A stretch of DNA of 64,000 nucleotides. It comes from JAJRXC01 sp047639555. Lineage in GTDB: Bacteria; Actinomycetota; Acidimicrobiia; Acidimicrobiales; Aldehydirespiratoraceae. This document shows, one piece after another, positions 42,097 to 50,745 of the stretch. The stretch covers positions 62,001 to 126,000 of the forward strand of contig JBLIOE010000006.1 in NCBI GenBank assembly GCA_047639555.1, in the 5' to 3' direction. The notes under the pieces were generated by a model that was given only the letters and a program-made list of their open reading frames with translations, was not told the origin of the DNA and searched no databases. Positions within the stretch are counted from its first letter, which is position 1; each line of letters opens with the position of its first letter. Both the position numbers and the translations under genes were made by a program.

Positions 42097-42891
42097 ATGG
42101 ACATCGATCGCCTCACCTCTCTCTTTGGCCTGGAAGGACGTCGAGCCGTCGTCACCGGTGGGAGCCGCGGCGTCGGCCGGATGATCGCCGAGGGCTTGCT
42201 CGACGCCGGCTGCGAGGTAATCATCACCGCTCGCAAGGTGGAGCAGGTCACGCAAGCCGCCGATGAGATGTCGGCGAAGGGAACGGTCATCGCCGTGCCG
42301 AGCGATCTCTCCACCGACAAAGGAATTGAGCATCTCGCGAACGCCGTTGCCGAGCGCTGGGACTCGCTCGACATCCTCATCAACAACGCCGGAGCGTCGT
42401 GGGGCGAGGAGATCGAGTCCTATCCGACCAGTGGGTGGGACAAGGTGATGAACGTCAACGTAAAGGGTGTCTTCTTCCTTACGCAGAAGCTCCTGCCGCT
42501 TCTGCGGGCTGCCGCGTCGCCGGAGCATCCCGCTCGAGTAATCAACACCGGTTCGGTCAACGGACTGACACCCCCCGACAGCAATGCGTTCGCGTATTCC
42601 TCGTCGAAGGCCGCGGTACACATGCTCACCAAACATCTCGCAAAGGAGCTGGCTCCGGACCACATCACCGTGAATGCCATCGCTCCGGGCCCGTTCGACT
42701 CCGCCATGATGGCTTTCGTGCTGGACGACCCGTCGTCGCGCGAGTCGATGGCTCGTGGTGTGCCGCTCGGTCGAGTGGGCAAGCCCGATGACATGGCGGG
42801 AGTGGCGATCTATCTCGCCTCGGCCGCGGCCTCCTACGTGACCGGCGCGATCGTGCCGGTTGGTGGCGGCCTGTCGACCATCGCCAAATAG
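42097..42891 (+). CDS. SDR-family oxidoreductase
   Basis: A 264-residue classical SDR with TGGSRGVGRMIAEGLLDAG, NNAGASWGE, active-site Ser (INTGSVNG), Tyr-x3-Lys in YSSSKAAVHML, and C-terminus YVTGAIVPVGGGLST. It resembles the fabG/glucose-dehydrogenase-like group; substrate unknown. GGAG eight nt before ATG 42097 selects the start. It is divergent from the dienelactone hydrolase and converges on the proteasome-activator gene, with only 6 bp between the ends. Confidence 0.9.
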   Translation: MDIDRLTSLFGLEGRRAVVTGGSRGVGRMIAEGLLDAGCEVIITARKVEQVTQAADEMSAKGTVIAVPSDLSTDKGIEHLANAVAERWDSLDILINNAGASWGEEIESYPTSGWDKVMNVNVKGVFFLTQKLLPLLRAAASPEHPARVINTGSVNGLTPPDSNAFAYSSSKAAVHMLTKHLAKELAPDHITVNAIAPGPFDSAMMAFVLDDPSSRESMARGVPLGRVGKPDDMAGVAIYLASAAASYVTGAIVPVGGGLSTIAK

Positions 42892-42897
42892 CGCTTG

Positions 42898-43344
42898 TTA
42901 GAGATAGGTGCCCGATTGATTGGGGAGCGGCGCCTGCTTCCGCTCTCCGGGTGAGGAACCCGGAACGCCACGCCCGGCGGAGAGCTGTTGGAGTTGATGC
43001 GCGGCCGCAGCCTGCTGCTGTGCCATCGAGGCCTGGAGCCCTTGAAGAAGGCCCTGTAGCCAGCCCACTAGCTGCGCCTGCGCCACCCGAATCTCGGCTT
43101 CGGTTGGCACGCCGTCGTCGTCGCAACAATCGGTGAACTCCGAGAGCTCCGCCATGAGATCGCTCGAGATCACCGTGCTCAGTTCTTCCATGGTCTCGTT
43201 GTGGATACGAGCCAGGAGGCGACGGCTCTCCTCGTCGGTTTCGGCGGTGCGGACCTCGACCATCAGCGTCTGCAACATGGTGCCGAGACGGATGAGCTTG
43301 GCCGGGTCGGTGACGTCGGGTTCGGGCGCGGGGGCATCGGTCAT
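42898..43344 (-). CDS. bpa: Bacterial proteasome activator (Bpa/PafE-like)
   Basis: The 148-residue helical protein (LMVEVRTAETDEESRRLLAR; VAQAQLVGWLQGLLQGLQAS) ends with a Gly/Ser/Pro-rich tail and the last residues QSGTYL. PafE/Bpa of mycobacteria forms a ring and docks a C-terminal GQYL motif into the 20S proteasome; GTYL keeps the penultimate Tyr and final Leu. This suggests ATP-independent activation of a proteasome encoded elsewhere. ATG 43344 is the start. It lies 76 bp downstream of the peptidase-like lipoprotein gene, possibly in the same transcript. Confidence 0.85.
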   Translation of the reverse strand: MTDAPAPEPDVTDPAKLIRLGTMLQTLMVEVRTAETDEESRRLLARIHNETMEELSTVISSDLMAELSEFTDCCDDDGVPTEAEIRVAQAQLVGWLQGLLQGLQASMAQQQAAAAHQLQQLSAGRGVPGSSPGERKQAPLPNQSGTYL

Positions 43345-43420
43345 GTCCAAAACCTTGCACAGATTCCCGGAGAGAGAACCGGGCACCGCGTCCGAACAGG
43401 CATCGGCTGGCGTTTGATTA

Positions 43421-45496
43421 TCATTGGCCCGCTCCCAGTGACCCGGCCACTATCGCGAGGATGGTGGTCTCGAGGTCGGCGGGCTCGCCGCTTTCGGTAA
43501 CCAACACGACTTGCACACCAGAGATATCGTTGACGTATCGGACAAGGGCGCCGGTTTGCAGCGAGACCGACTCCCGGGTCCATCCGTCGACCAGAGAACG
43601 TCCATCGAGACGCCACTCGGGTACGAATTCGTAGATCAAGAGATGCGACATCGCGTCGTAGGTGTTTCCGTCGGGTACCACAATGATCGAGGTGGGGTCT
43701 AGTGGGTCGAGGTTGCGCCAGAAGATTTCGACGTCATCGAAATAGACCGCATCCCATGCGGGCACTCGTCCGTCGGCAAACTCACCGTCGGCGTCGAGGT
43801 CGAATGTCCACTCGTCGAACGAGAGCGGCTCCTGGAATCGTTCTGCCTTCGTGGGCACGGTCAACGGCGGCCCCGCTGCGCAGTCGGTCGCCGGCGGCAC
43901 GGTCGGCGTTTCGACAAAGGCGGCGATCATTTTGATGGCACAGCTGCCTTCGTCGGAGTCGTGGGATGCGCCGGCGAACCGCACGAGCCGCGCGTTCGGA
44001 AGTTCACTGGCCAGTGACTCGGCCCACCATTGCGGAGTGATTGGATCGAGAGCGCCGGACAACAACAGGGTCGGGGCATTCCATCGGACACCGTCGTTCT
44101 CGTTCGCCGGTGTCTCCGCGTGATCCCACGAGTCGCAGATCGTCAGCGCGTTGCTGCCGTTGATCGCCGGTGCGGCGTCGACGACGTTGAGAAACGGGTG
44201 GTCGATCGGGCGGTCAAGTTGGTCGGCGGTCGTGAAGCGGGCTTCATCGGCACATTGCACAAGTACGAAGGGGGCGATATCGAGACCGCTGAAGACGCTC
44301 GTGGCCGCGAGGCGTTGAAGGCGGCGGTCATCGCCGTCGCGTTCGTCGATCAGCAGATCGGGAATGGTGAGGGCATCGGATCCCACATAGACAAAGTTGT
44401 GGATGCCGTTGAGGAGGTCGGTGCCGTCAAACCGCAAGGCATAGCTGCCAATTCCGCTTCCGAGCGTGACGGCCAGCGGTCGATCGTCCAATCGGGAAAC
44501 GAGATCCTCCAGCGCGCTCCACGGATCAGGGAGCGCGTCGTCGCAGGGCTGGGTGTTTGCACACGCCATGAAGACATGGTCGAGGGAGGCTTCAAGGGAT
44601 TGGGGGATTGAACCCATCAGATTTTCTTCGATGGGATAGACGCCGCTGAGCGTGACCGATCGGATTCCGCCGGGTTCGTCGCGTAGCGCCGTCTGGGCGA
44701 GACGCGTGCCGTACGACGAGCCGTGAAGGTTGTAGGTCTGCACCCCCAGCGCCCACAGCAGGTCGACCAGGTCCTGGGCGTTCACGGCGCTGGAGTAGGC
44801 GGTGAGGTCGATATCGAGCCGTTGGGCGAGGCGGTCGGCGCACTCCGCGACGGCGTCGAGAAAGGGGGCGGCAAGTTCATTGTGAGGGGCCCGCTCGACA
44901 AAGAACGCATCGGTGCTGATAGTCGCCTCGGTACACGACGGCAACTTCGTTGACCGCCCGCCACCACGCTGGTCATACAAGATCACGTCGCGATGCTCGA
45001 TGTGCGGGGCAACGATCGAGTCGTACCAATAGTCGGCATCGTCGAGGATGGACCCACCCGGCCCGCCGTGGAGGTAGACGACCGGGTCATTCTGGATGTC
45101 TTCCTCCTTGCCCGTGGCCACGAAACGAGCAAACGCGATTTCGACGGTGTAGTCGGGGTCGACCCCGCGGCCCGGCATTTCGACCCGGCCACAACGGGCC
45201 GGCGCGAGATTGTTGGTTTCGAACGGGCAACCGAATTGTTCGATTCTTGCTGGTGCGGTCGCCCGCTCAACGACGCCAATTTCGGGTTTGGTGGTGGGGG
45301 TGCGGTCGACCTCCAGCCCGAACGGGTCGGGGTCGTCGAACTCGTCTTGGGCCAACGGTGTGGCGTCCAGGTTCTCAAGACTTTCGTCGATGAGCGCCCG
45401 CTCTTCGGCAGTTGTGGACGCACAACCAACCGCGATCACGGCGCTAATCGCGAGCACGGCCAACGTGGCGCGGGAGATGTGTGGCGGGCGCCGCAT
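43421..45496 (-). CDS. Secreted a/b-hydrolase lipoprotein, proline iminopeptidase/tripeptidyl aminopeptidase-like
   Basis: 691 residues with a lipoprotein signal (TLAVLAISAVIAVGC). The a/b-hydrolase core has VVYLHGGPGGSILD (oxyanion region, ~residue 110), DQRGGGRS and the nucleophile Ser in LHGSSYGTRLA (~residue 225). The acid is in LLLSGALDPITPQWW and the catalytic His in FAGASHDSDEG. A C-terminal domain of ~170 residues has no recognised family. These enzymes release N-terminal residues or tripeptides outside the cell. A TAGTGT box lies 7 nt before the ATG, and typA is divergent. Confidence 0.88.
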   Translation of the reverse strand: MRRPPHISRATLAVLAISAVIAVGCASTTAEERALIDESLENLDATPLAQDEFDDPDPFGLEVDRTPTTKPEIGVVERATAPARIEQFGCPFETNNLAPARCGRVEMPGRGVDPDYTVEIAFARFVATGKEEDIQNDPVVYLHGGPGGSILDDADYWYDSIVAPHIEHRDVILYDQRGGGRSTKLPSCTEATISTDAFFVERAPHNELAAPFLDAVAECADRLAQRLDIDLTAYSSAVNAQDLVDLLWALGVQTYNLHGSSYGTRLAQTALRDEPGGIRSVTLSGVYPIEENLMGSIPQSLEASLDHVFMACANTQPCDDALPDPWSALEDLVSRLDDRPLAVTLGSGIGSYALRFDGTDLLNGIHNFVYVGSDALTIPDLLIDERDGDDRRLQRLAATSVFSGLDIAPFVLVQCADEARFTTADQLDRPIDHPFLNVVDAAPAINGSNALTICDSWDHAETPANENDGVRWNAPTLLLSGALDPITPQWWAESLASELPNARLVRFAGASHDSDEGSCAIKMIAAFVETPTVPPATDCAAGPPLTVPTKAERFQEPLSFDEWTFDLDADGEFADGRVPAWDAVYFDDVEIFWRNLDPLDPTSIIVVPDGNTYDAMSHLLIYEFVPEWRLDGRSLVDGWTRESVSLQTGALVRYVNDISGVQVVLVTESGEPADLETTILAIVAGSLGAGQ

Positions 45497-45503
45497 CTCG
45501 ACC

Positions 45504-45509
45504 ACACTA
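45504..45509 (-). promoter_or_regulatory. TAGTGT box 7 nt before the peptidase-like lipoprotein
   Basis: Back to back with the typA box; only 34 bp separate the two start codons. Confidence 0.45.
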
Positions 45510-45517
45510 TGTGTCGG

Positions 45518-45523
45518 TACCAT
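45518..45523 (+). promoter_or_regulatory. TACCAT box 7 nt before typA GTG
   Basis: Supports GTG 45531 as the typA start in place of much longer upstream readings. Confidence 0.5.
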
Positions 45524-45530
45524 TCCGGCG

Positions 45531-47390
45531 GTGACCAGCTCCCCTGAGACCTCGCTGCAAGCCGTCGAATCGCTGCGCAACGTCGCCATGATCGCCCACG
45601 TCGACCATGGCAAGACCACGCTCGTTGATGCCTTGCTTCGCCAAGCGGGTGCCTTCCGTGAAGGCGCCGTGCTCAAGGACCGGGTCATGGACTCGATGGA
45701 TCTCGAGCGTGAGAAGGGCATTACGATTCTTGCCAAGAACACGGCGATCCGCTTCGGTGACGTAAAGATCAACATTGTCGACACGCCCGGTCACGCCGAC
45801 TTTGGCGGCGAGGTTGAACGCGCCCTCACGATGATCGATGCCGTGGTGCTGCTCGTTGACGCGTCTGAGGGCCCGCTGCCCCAGACTCGTTTCGTGCTGC
45901 GCAAGGCGCTCGCTCGTCGCCTTCCCGTCATTTTGGTCATCAATAAGATCGATCGGCCTGACGCTCGTATTTCCGAGGTCGTCGACGAGGTCTACGAACT
46001 CTTTCTTGATCTCGACGCCGATGAAGAGCAGATCGATTTCCCGATCGTCTACACCGTGGCGCGTGAGGGTCTGGCCACAATGGACCCCGACGTGCCCGGC
46101 ACCGACATGCAGCCGCTCTTTGATGTGCTGCTCAACACCGTGCCCCCTCCGCTCCACGACCCGTCGCACCCCATGCGCGCCTGGGTCACCAATCTCGACT
46201 CGTCGCCGTATGTCGGTCGAATCGCCATTTGCCGCATCGAACACGGCACAGTCAAGAAGGGCCAGGCGTTGGCCTGGTGCCGCGAAGACGGCACGATCGC
46301 GAGCGCTCGAGTCGGCATCCTCACCGTCACCGAGGCGTTGGATCGAGTCGAAGTGGAAAGCGCCGGGCCGGGCGAACTCATCGGTATCTCCGGTATCGAC
46401 AATGTGACGATTGGCGAGACACTGGCCGATCCCGATGATCCGCGCCCCTTCCCGGCGATCACGGTCGACGAACCCACACTGTCGATGACGATCGGTGTCA
46501 ACACCTCGCCGCTCGCCGGCGAGGACGGCTCGAAGCTGACCGCTCGCCAAATCAAGGCCCGTCTCGATACCGAACTCATCGGCAACGTTTCGATCCGCGT
46601 CAACGATACCGAGCGCTCCGACACCTGGGAAGTGCAGGGACGAGGCGAGCTCCAACTGGCAATCCTGGTCGAGACAATGCGCCGCGAAGGCTTTGAGCTC
46701 TCCGTCGGCAAGCCGGCCGTGCTCACCAAAGAGATCGACGGCACGATTCACGAGCCCACCGAACGCCTCACGATCGACGTCCCGGAAGAACACGTCGGGT
46801 CCGTCACGCAGCTGCTCGGCGAACGCAAGGCCAAGATGGCCGACATGAGCAACCACGGCACCGGCTGGGTGCGGCTCGACTATGTCGTTCCCGCTCGGGC
46901 GCTCATTGGATTCCGTACCGAGTTCCTCACAGAAACCCGGGGAACCGGCCTCTTGCACCATATTTTCGATGGTTATGTGCCATGGGCGGGCGAGATTCGC
47001 AGCCGCACGAAGGGCAGCATCATTGCCGACCGCACCGGCGAGACTACGGGCTACGCAATTGCCGCTCTGCAGGAGCGATCCGCCCTGTTCGTCGGTCCTG
47101 GCGTGAAGGTGTACCAAGGCATGATCGTCGGCGAGAACCCTCGCAACGAAGACATGGATGTCAACATCGTCCGCGAGAAGAAGCAGACCAACATCCGTAC
47201 GCAGTCGAGCGACGACACCATCCGTCTTACGCCACCCAAGCTGTTCTCACTTGAGCAGGCGCTCGAGACGATCGCCGATGATGAGTGTGTCGAAGTGACG
47301 CCCGCAACGGTCCGCATGCGCAAGACCATTCTCGATGCCACCGGCCGAGCCCGCATGGCCAAGAAGATGAAGGCCCCGCGCGACAACTAA
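45531..47390 (+). CDS. typA: Ribosome-associated translational GTPase TypA/BipA
   Basis: The 619-residue GTPase begins at GTG 45531. G1 is AHVDHGKTTL; the switch region is DLEREKGITILAKN; G3 is DTPGHADFGGEVERA; G4 is NKIDRPDAR. Domain II and III follow, then the TypA-specific C-terminal domain (GTGLLHHIFDGYVPWAGEI, RTGETTGYAIAALQERS, MIVGENPRNEDMDVNI). It helps 50S assembly and adaptation to stress. It is a single-gene unit, divergent from the lipoprotein and convergent with the RDD genes. Confidence 0.97.
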   Translation: MTSSPETSLQAVESLRNVAMIAHVDHGKTTLVDALLRQAGAFREGAVLKDRVMDSMDLEREKGITILAKNTAIRFGDVKINIVDTPGHADFGGEVERALTMIDAVVLLVDASEGPLPQTRFVLRKALARRLPVILVINKIDRPDARISEVVDEVYELFLDLDADEEQIDFPIVYTVAREGLATMDPDVPGTDMQPLFDVLLNTVPPPLHDPSHPMRAWVTNLDSSPYVGRIAICRIEHGTVKKGQALAWCREDGTIASARVGILTVTEALDRVEVESAGPGELIGISGIDNVTIGETLADPDDPRPFPAITVDEPTLSMTIGVNTSPLAGEDGSKLTARQIKARLDTELIGNVSIRVNDTERSDTWEVQGRGELQLAILVETMRREGFELSVGKPAVLTKEIDGTIHEPTERLTIDVPEEHVGSVTQLLGERKAKMADMSNHGTGWVRLDYVVPARALIGFRTEFLTETRGTGLLHHIFDGYVPWAGEIRSRTKGSIIADRTGETTGYAIAALQERSALFVGPGVKVYQGMIVGENPRNEDMDVNIVREKKQTNIRTQSSDDTIRLTPPKLFSLEQALETIADDECVEVTPATVRMRKTILDATGRARMAKKMKAPRDN

Positions 47391-47397
47391 CCGTTGC

Positions 47398-47420
47398 GGT
47401 CGCCGGCCCGTCCGGCGACC
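47398..47420 (+). terminator. Hairpin after typA
   Basis: A perfect 9-bp stem GGTCGCCGG / CCGGCGACC with a 5-nt loop begins 8 bp after the typA stop. There is no T-run, so it may be a factor-assisted or two-way terminator. Confidence 0.55.
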
Positions 47421-47428
47421 ACCCGATT

Positions 47429-47456
47429 ACGCGCTATTTACTCACGCGCTATTTAC
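47429..47456. repeat. 15-bp-period tandem duplication at the RDD gene end
   Basis: ACGCGCTATTTAC occurs twice with a 15-bp period. The duplication includes the RDD stop codon, giving two in-frame TAG stops 15 bp apart. Confidence 0.8.
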
Positions 47457-48069
47457 GGACCACGAGCGTGTTGCCGATTCGGTCGCTCACGCTGCGGCGC
47501 TGGGGGTCGTTGGCGATCATGATCGTGCCGGCGATTGCCACGCCGAGCCAGACGAGGACACCGAGAAACGGGACGATCGTGAGTGCCCACGGCACAACGC
47601 GCAAGGTGGACGGACCGTAGGCCGGTGGACCCGTGCCGTCGAGTTCGGTGACCCGAAGTCCAAGGGCGAGCTTGCCGGGCGATCCGCCCTTCGTTGAGAC
47701 CAAGAACACGGTAAGCGCGAGATAACCAAGCATGGCGATGTAACCGCCGGCACCGTTGGTGGTGGAGAACTCGAAGCCGCCGGTGGTGGTCGATGTTGTT
47801 TCTGCGAACGGGATGGTGAACGCGATGATCAGAATGAACAGGAGCAGTCCATCGATAAGGACCGCACCAATTCGGACGCCAATGCCTGCGGCGTTGGTAG
47901 CCGGAAGGCCAACTCCTGGCGCAGGCGCCGCTGTGGATGGGGGCGGCGGGATCGGGCCTCCAACCCACTGGGTGCCATCCCATTGACGGACGAGTCCCGG
48001 AGGGTCACCCTCGGCCTGGTAGTAGCCGGGCGGGATATTGCCGTTGGCATCGGGGGTGGGAGTGGTCAT
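47449..48069 (-). CDS. RDD-family membrane protein with a DUF2510-like N-terminus
   Basis: 206 residues. The N-terminal PPGYYQAEGDPPGLVRQWDG resembles the W-D-G-x-x-W (DUF2510) module. After a Pro-rich linker comes an RDD domain with about three helices (GAVLIDGLLLFILIIAFTI; YIAMLGYLALTVFLV; LTIVPFLGVLVWLGVAIA) and the motif GGSPGKLALGLRV. RDD proteins are of uncertain role; ion transport has been proposed. It is the last gene of an FKBP-P450-RDD-RDD operon. Confidence 0.85.
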   Translation of the reverse strand: MTTPTPDANGNIPPGYYQAEGDPPGLVRQWDGTQWVGGPIPPPPSTAAPAPGVGLPATNAAGIGVRIGAVLIDGLLLFILIIAFTIPFAETTSTTTGGFEFSTTNGAGGYIAMLGYLALTVFLVSTKGGSPGKLALGLRVTELDGTGPPAYGPSTLRVVPWALTIVPFLGVLVWLGVAIAGTIMIANDPQRRSVSDRIGNTLVVRK

Positions 48070-48102
48070 GAGTTGGCCTTGTGTTGCGAATTTGACCGCT
48101 GG

Positions 48103-48714
48103 TCAGAGCCGATCGCGATAAACGACGCGGGTGCCAGCGACCCGATCGTAGGGGCTGCGCCGCTCCGGATCGGTGTTTACCCATACGACACTGAGAACAA
48201 CGACGACCATCGACAGTACGAATCCGATGAGGGGAATGGACCCGATCAGCCCGGGAACCATCCGCAGGAACCCTCGGCCGATTCCGGGTGGGGTGGTAGT
48301 GCTGTCTTCTCGGGTAATCCGCAAGCCGAGCATGAGCTTGCCCGGCGTGCCGCCGGCCAGGCCGGTCATGAGCGCCCAGGCGACCATGATGATGAGGCCG
48401 CCGACTAACAGCGAAGCCGGAACGTCGGTGGTGACTTCCTCGGCCGGCACTCCCGCGTCAACCTGATCGAGGATGTCGCTGAACCACGGGATGAAGACTG
48501 GGAGCAGCAGGAACATGCTCACAACGCCGTCGAGCATCGTGGCACCGATTCGCACCCAGACTCGAGCGTAGCGACCGTCGGATACCGTTCCCGGGCCGAT
48601 GTAGCCCGGCGGTGGGGGCATGGGTTCACTTGTCCAGCGCGTGCCATCCCAGTAGCGAACGGTGCCCGCCGGATCGCCCTCGCCTGGATAGAAACCCGGT
48701 GGGGTTTCGCTCAC
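48103..48714 (-). CDS. RDD-family membrane protein with a DUF2510-like N-terminus
   Basis: 203 residues, a paralogue of the next gene. The N-terminus PPGFYPGEGDPAGTVRYWDG is followed by the RDD domain (GATMLDGVVSMFLLLPVFIPW; ASLLVGGLIIMVAWALMTGL; GGTPGKLMLGLRI). The GTG at 48714 overlaps the P450 stop (GTGA) and is chosen over an upstream reading inside the P450 gene. Two RDD paralogues in tandem suggest a duplication and perhaps a hetero-oligomer. Confidence 0.85.
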   Translation of the reverse strand: MSETPPGFYPGEGDPAGTVRYWDGTRWTSEPMPPPPGYIGPGTVSDGRYARVWVRIGATMLDGVVSMFLLLPVFIPWFSDILDQVDAGVPAEEVTTDVPASLLVGGLIIMVAWALMTGLAGGTPGKLMLGLRITREDSTTTPPGIGRGFLRMVPGLIGSIPLIGFVLSMVVVVLSVVWVNTDPERRSPYDRVAGTRVVYRDRL

Positions 48715-49898
48715 CCGAGCCTCACCGGAAGATGCTTCAGCGAGTTGTTGAGGTTGGATTGCTGGCGTCGGGGTTCGCCCACCAGTTCGATTGATGACCA
48801 CCGGTCAAGAACTTCTTCGAAGAACACGCGGCCCTCAAGCCGAGCGAGGTGCACACCCAGACAGAAGTGGGTGGCGTAACCAAACGAGAGGTGGTGGTTC
48901 GGACTGCGCGTGATGTCGAACGCTTGCGGATCGTCGAACACGGCTTCGTCCCGGTTGGCCGACGTGTAGATCATCGCGATCTTGTCGCCGGCCGAGATTT
49001 GTGCGCCGCCGAGTTCGGTGTCGACGAGGGCGGTGCGGCGGAAGTAGTGGAGCGGGTTTGCCCAGCGAAGGATCTCTTCGACGGCGGACGGGATCAGTGT
49101 TCGATCGTCACGCAGCTTGGCCATCTGTTCGGGGTGTTGCAGAAGCGCCAGCAGGCCACCGGACAGCATCGTGCGGGTGGTGTCGTTGCCGGCGGTCACG
49201 AGTTGCACAAAGAAGCGCCCGAAGTCGATGTCGGACATGAAGCTGCCGTCGAACTCGCCGCCGAGCATTAGGTCGGTGAGGTCGCCCTGCTCGGGAGCGG
49301 CCCGCCGCTTGGTCGCGAAAGCGATGCCATACATCGCCATATCGACGCTCGAACCGCCGCGGTCAGCTGCGTCGGCGATGTCGGGGTCTTGGCCGCCGCT
49401 GTTGCGTTCGGCCATGGCGTGGATCTCGGCCCAGTCCTCGCGGGGTATACCCATGAGTTCGCCGATGACCTGGCTCGGCAGGTGGGCGCATACATCGTGG
49501 ACGAACTCCACGTCGCCGCTTCCCGCCCGATCAAGGATCTCTCGGGTGATGGTGCGTATTCGCTCCTCCATCCCGCTGATCACCCGTGCCTTGAACTCCG
49601 GTGCCAGTGGGCGCCGATAGGCGGTGTGGCGCGGTGGGTCCATCGCCAGCAACATGTCGCGCATTTGTGCGAGGCTCGACTCGTCGAGATCCTCGATCAC
49701 GACGCCGCCCTCGTGGGCCGAGAAGATCTGCGAGTTCTTGGCGACATGAACGACATCGGCGTGACGAAGGACGGCCCAATAGCCGGGTTCGCCATCCATC
49801 TCTTGAAACACGACGGGCTCGTCGCGACGAAGCTGAGCGAACTGCTCGTGGGGTGGTCCGTCGACGTAGGTTTCGGGGCGGTGCAGCGCGAGATCCAT
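48711..49898 (-). CDS. Cytochrome P450
   Basis: A 395-residue class I bacterial P450. The I-helix oxygen-binding motif is VTAGNDTTRTMLSG (~residue 235) and the K-helix ExxR is in VEEILRWANPLHYFRR. The haem loop FGYATHFCLGVHLARLE holds the axial Cys at ~residue 345. No ferredoxin or ferredoxin reductase is next to it. The sequence resembles actinobacterial P450s of steroid, terpene or fatty-acid oxidation, but the substrate is not clear. It starts 10 bp after the FKBP stop and is translationally coupled to the RDD gene. Confidence 0.94.
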   Translation of the reverse strand: MDLALHRPETYVDGPPHEQFAQLRRDEPVVFQEMDGEPGYWAVLRHADVVHVAKNSQIFSAHEGGVVIEDLDESSLAQMRDMLLAMDPPRHTAYRRPLAPEFKARVISGMEERIRTITREILDRAGSGDVEFVHDVCAHLPSQVIGELMGIPREDWAEIHAMAERNSGGQDPDIADAADRGGSSVDMAMYGIAFATKRRAAPEQGDLTDLMLGGEFDGSFMSDIDFGRFFVQLVTAGNDTTRTMLSGGLLALLQHPEQMAKLRDDRTLIPSAVEEILRWANPLHYFRRTALVDTELGGAQISAGDKIAMIYTSANRDEAVFDDPQAFDITRSPNHHLSFGYATHFCLGVHLARLEGRVFFEEVLDRWSSIELVGEPRRQQSNLNNSLKHLPVRLG

Positions 49899-49908
49899 GG
49901 TGAACTCT

Positions 49909-50286
49909 TTAGCCCAGACGCCGCAGGTCGACCACAAAGATCAGGGTCTCGTTCGGGCCGATGACGCCGCCCGCACCAGATTGGCCGTAACCCATCTCGG
50001 GCGGGATCGTGAGGTGACGACGACCGCCGACCTTCATGCCTTGGACACCCTGGTCCCAACCTTGGATGACTTCGCCGCCGCCGAGATTGAAGGCGAAGGT
50101 GTCGTTGCGGTTCCACGAAGCGTCGAATTCGCCGCCCGTGGACCAGGAGACGCCGACATAGTCGACGGTCGCCCTCATGCCGGCGCCAGCCTCGGCGCCA
50201 TCACCAACGACGAGATCTTCGATCACGAGCTCACCGGGAGGCGTGCCTTCGGGAACGGTGACGGACGGCTTCTGATCAGTGCTCAT
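49909..50286 (-). CDS. FKBP-type peptidyl-prolyl cis-trans isomerase
   Basis: The 125-residue protein is a single FKBP domain: VVGDGAEAGAGMRATVDYVG, FDASWNRNDTFAFNLGGGEVI cut to FDASWNRND and FNLGGGEVIQGWDQGVQGM, then IPPEMGYGQSGAGG and LIFVVDLRRL. There is no signal peptide, so it is cytoplasmic. It is the first gene of the P450/RDD operon, possibly assisting folding of its neighbours. A TAGCTT box lies 6 nt before the ATG. Confidence 0.95.
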   Translation of the reverse strand: MSTDQKPSVTVPEGTPPGELVIEDLVVGDGAEAGAGMRATVDYVGVSWSTGGEFDASWNRNDTFAFNLGGGEVIQGWDQGVQGMKVGGRRHLTIPPEMGYGQSGAGGVIGPNETLIFVVDLRRLG

Positions 50287-50292
50287 TGTGGC

Positions 50293-50298
50293 AAGCTA
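50293..50298 (-). promoter_or_regulatory. TAGCTT box 6 nt before the FKBP gene
   Basis: Leaderless-type promoter box for the FKBP-P450-RDD-RDD operon. Confidence 0.5.
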
Positions 50299-50466
50299 GT
50301 CGGGACGGTGGCAAGGATTCACCTTCGGTGCAGCCGACTCGATCGAAGATTTGGCGAGGGCAGCCAGATTTGCCCTCTTCCGGCAACGTTGGGGAAGGGC
50401 CACGCGCGCCATACCCTCGATATTGGGCCACACGCGGTGGTCATTCGGCTCGAGGAGGGCGACGTC

Positions 50467-50742
50467 ATGGCGACAGGACGATCCAGCTTCGCGAAGCGGC
50501 AGCGAGATATGGCCAAGAAGGCCAAGGCTTCTGCTAAACGCGACAGGAAGCTCGAGAAGGGCGAAGAAGGCTACGAGGAAGACCTCGAAGACGAGGTCGT
50601 CGACGATGGCCCCAAGCCATCCAACGATCAAATCATGGAAAAGGTTGCCGATCTGCACCGCCGCTACGACGACGGTCAGCTGGATCTCGACTCGTTCGAC
50701 GAAGAGCGGGCCAACCTGATGGGCCAGATCAGCGTCGATTAA
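50467..50742 (+). CDS. Small highly charged protein, unknown function
   Basis: 91 residues, no cysteine and no membrane segment. The N-terminal half is strongly basic (FAKRQRDMAKKAKASAKRDR), the middle acidic (EEGYEEDLEDEVVDD), and the end helical (IMEKVADLHRRYDDGQLDLD). The basic tail suggests RNA or DNA contact, but that is inference. The start is fixed by GGAGG 8 nt before the ATG. It converges on the aldo/keto reductase gene with 3 bp between. Confidence 0.75.
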   Translation: MATGRSSFAKRQRDMAKKAKASAKRDRKLEKGEEGYEEDLEDEVVDDGPKPSNDQIMEKVADLHRRYDDGQLDLDSFDEERANLMGQISVD

Positions 50743-50745
50743 GAT

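Noticed and set aside
41998..42386. N-terminal extension of the dienelactone hydrolase
   Set aside because: Antisense to the divergent SDR coding region; ATG 41999 matches the family start.
43368..43385. CCCGG / CCGGG inverted repeat between the lipoprotein and Bpa genes
   Set aside because: Five-base GC arms are common at this composition and no T-run follows.
45507..47117. 536-codon open frame opposite typA
   Set aside because: Shadow of the TypA coding frame in GC-rich DNA; no recognisable domain and no sensible promoter.
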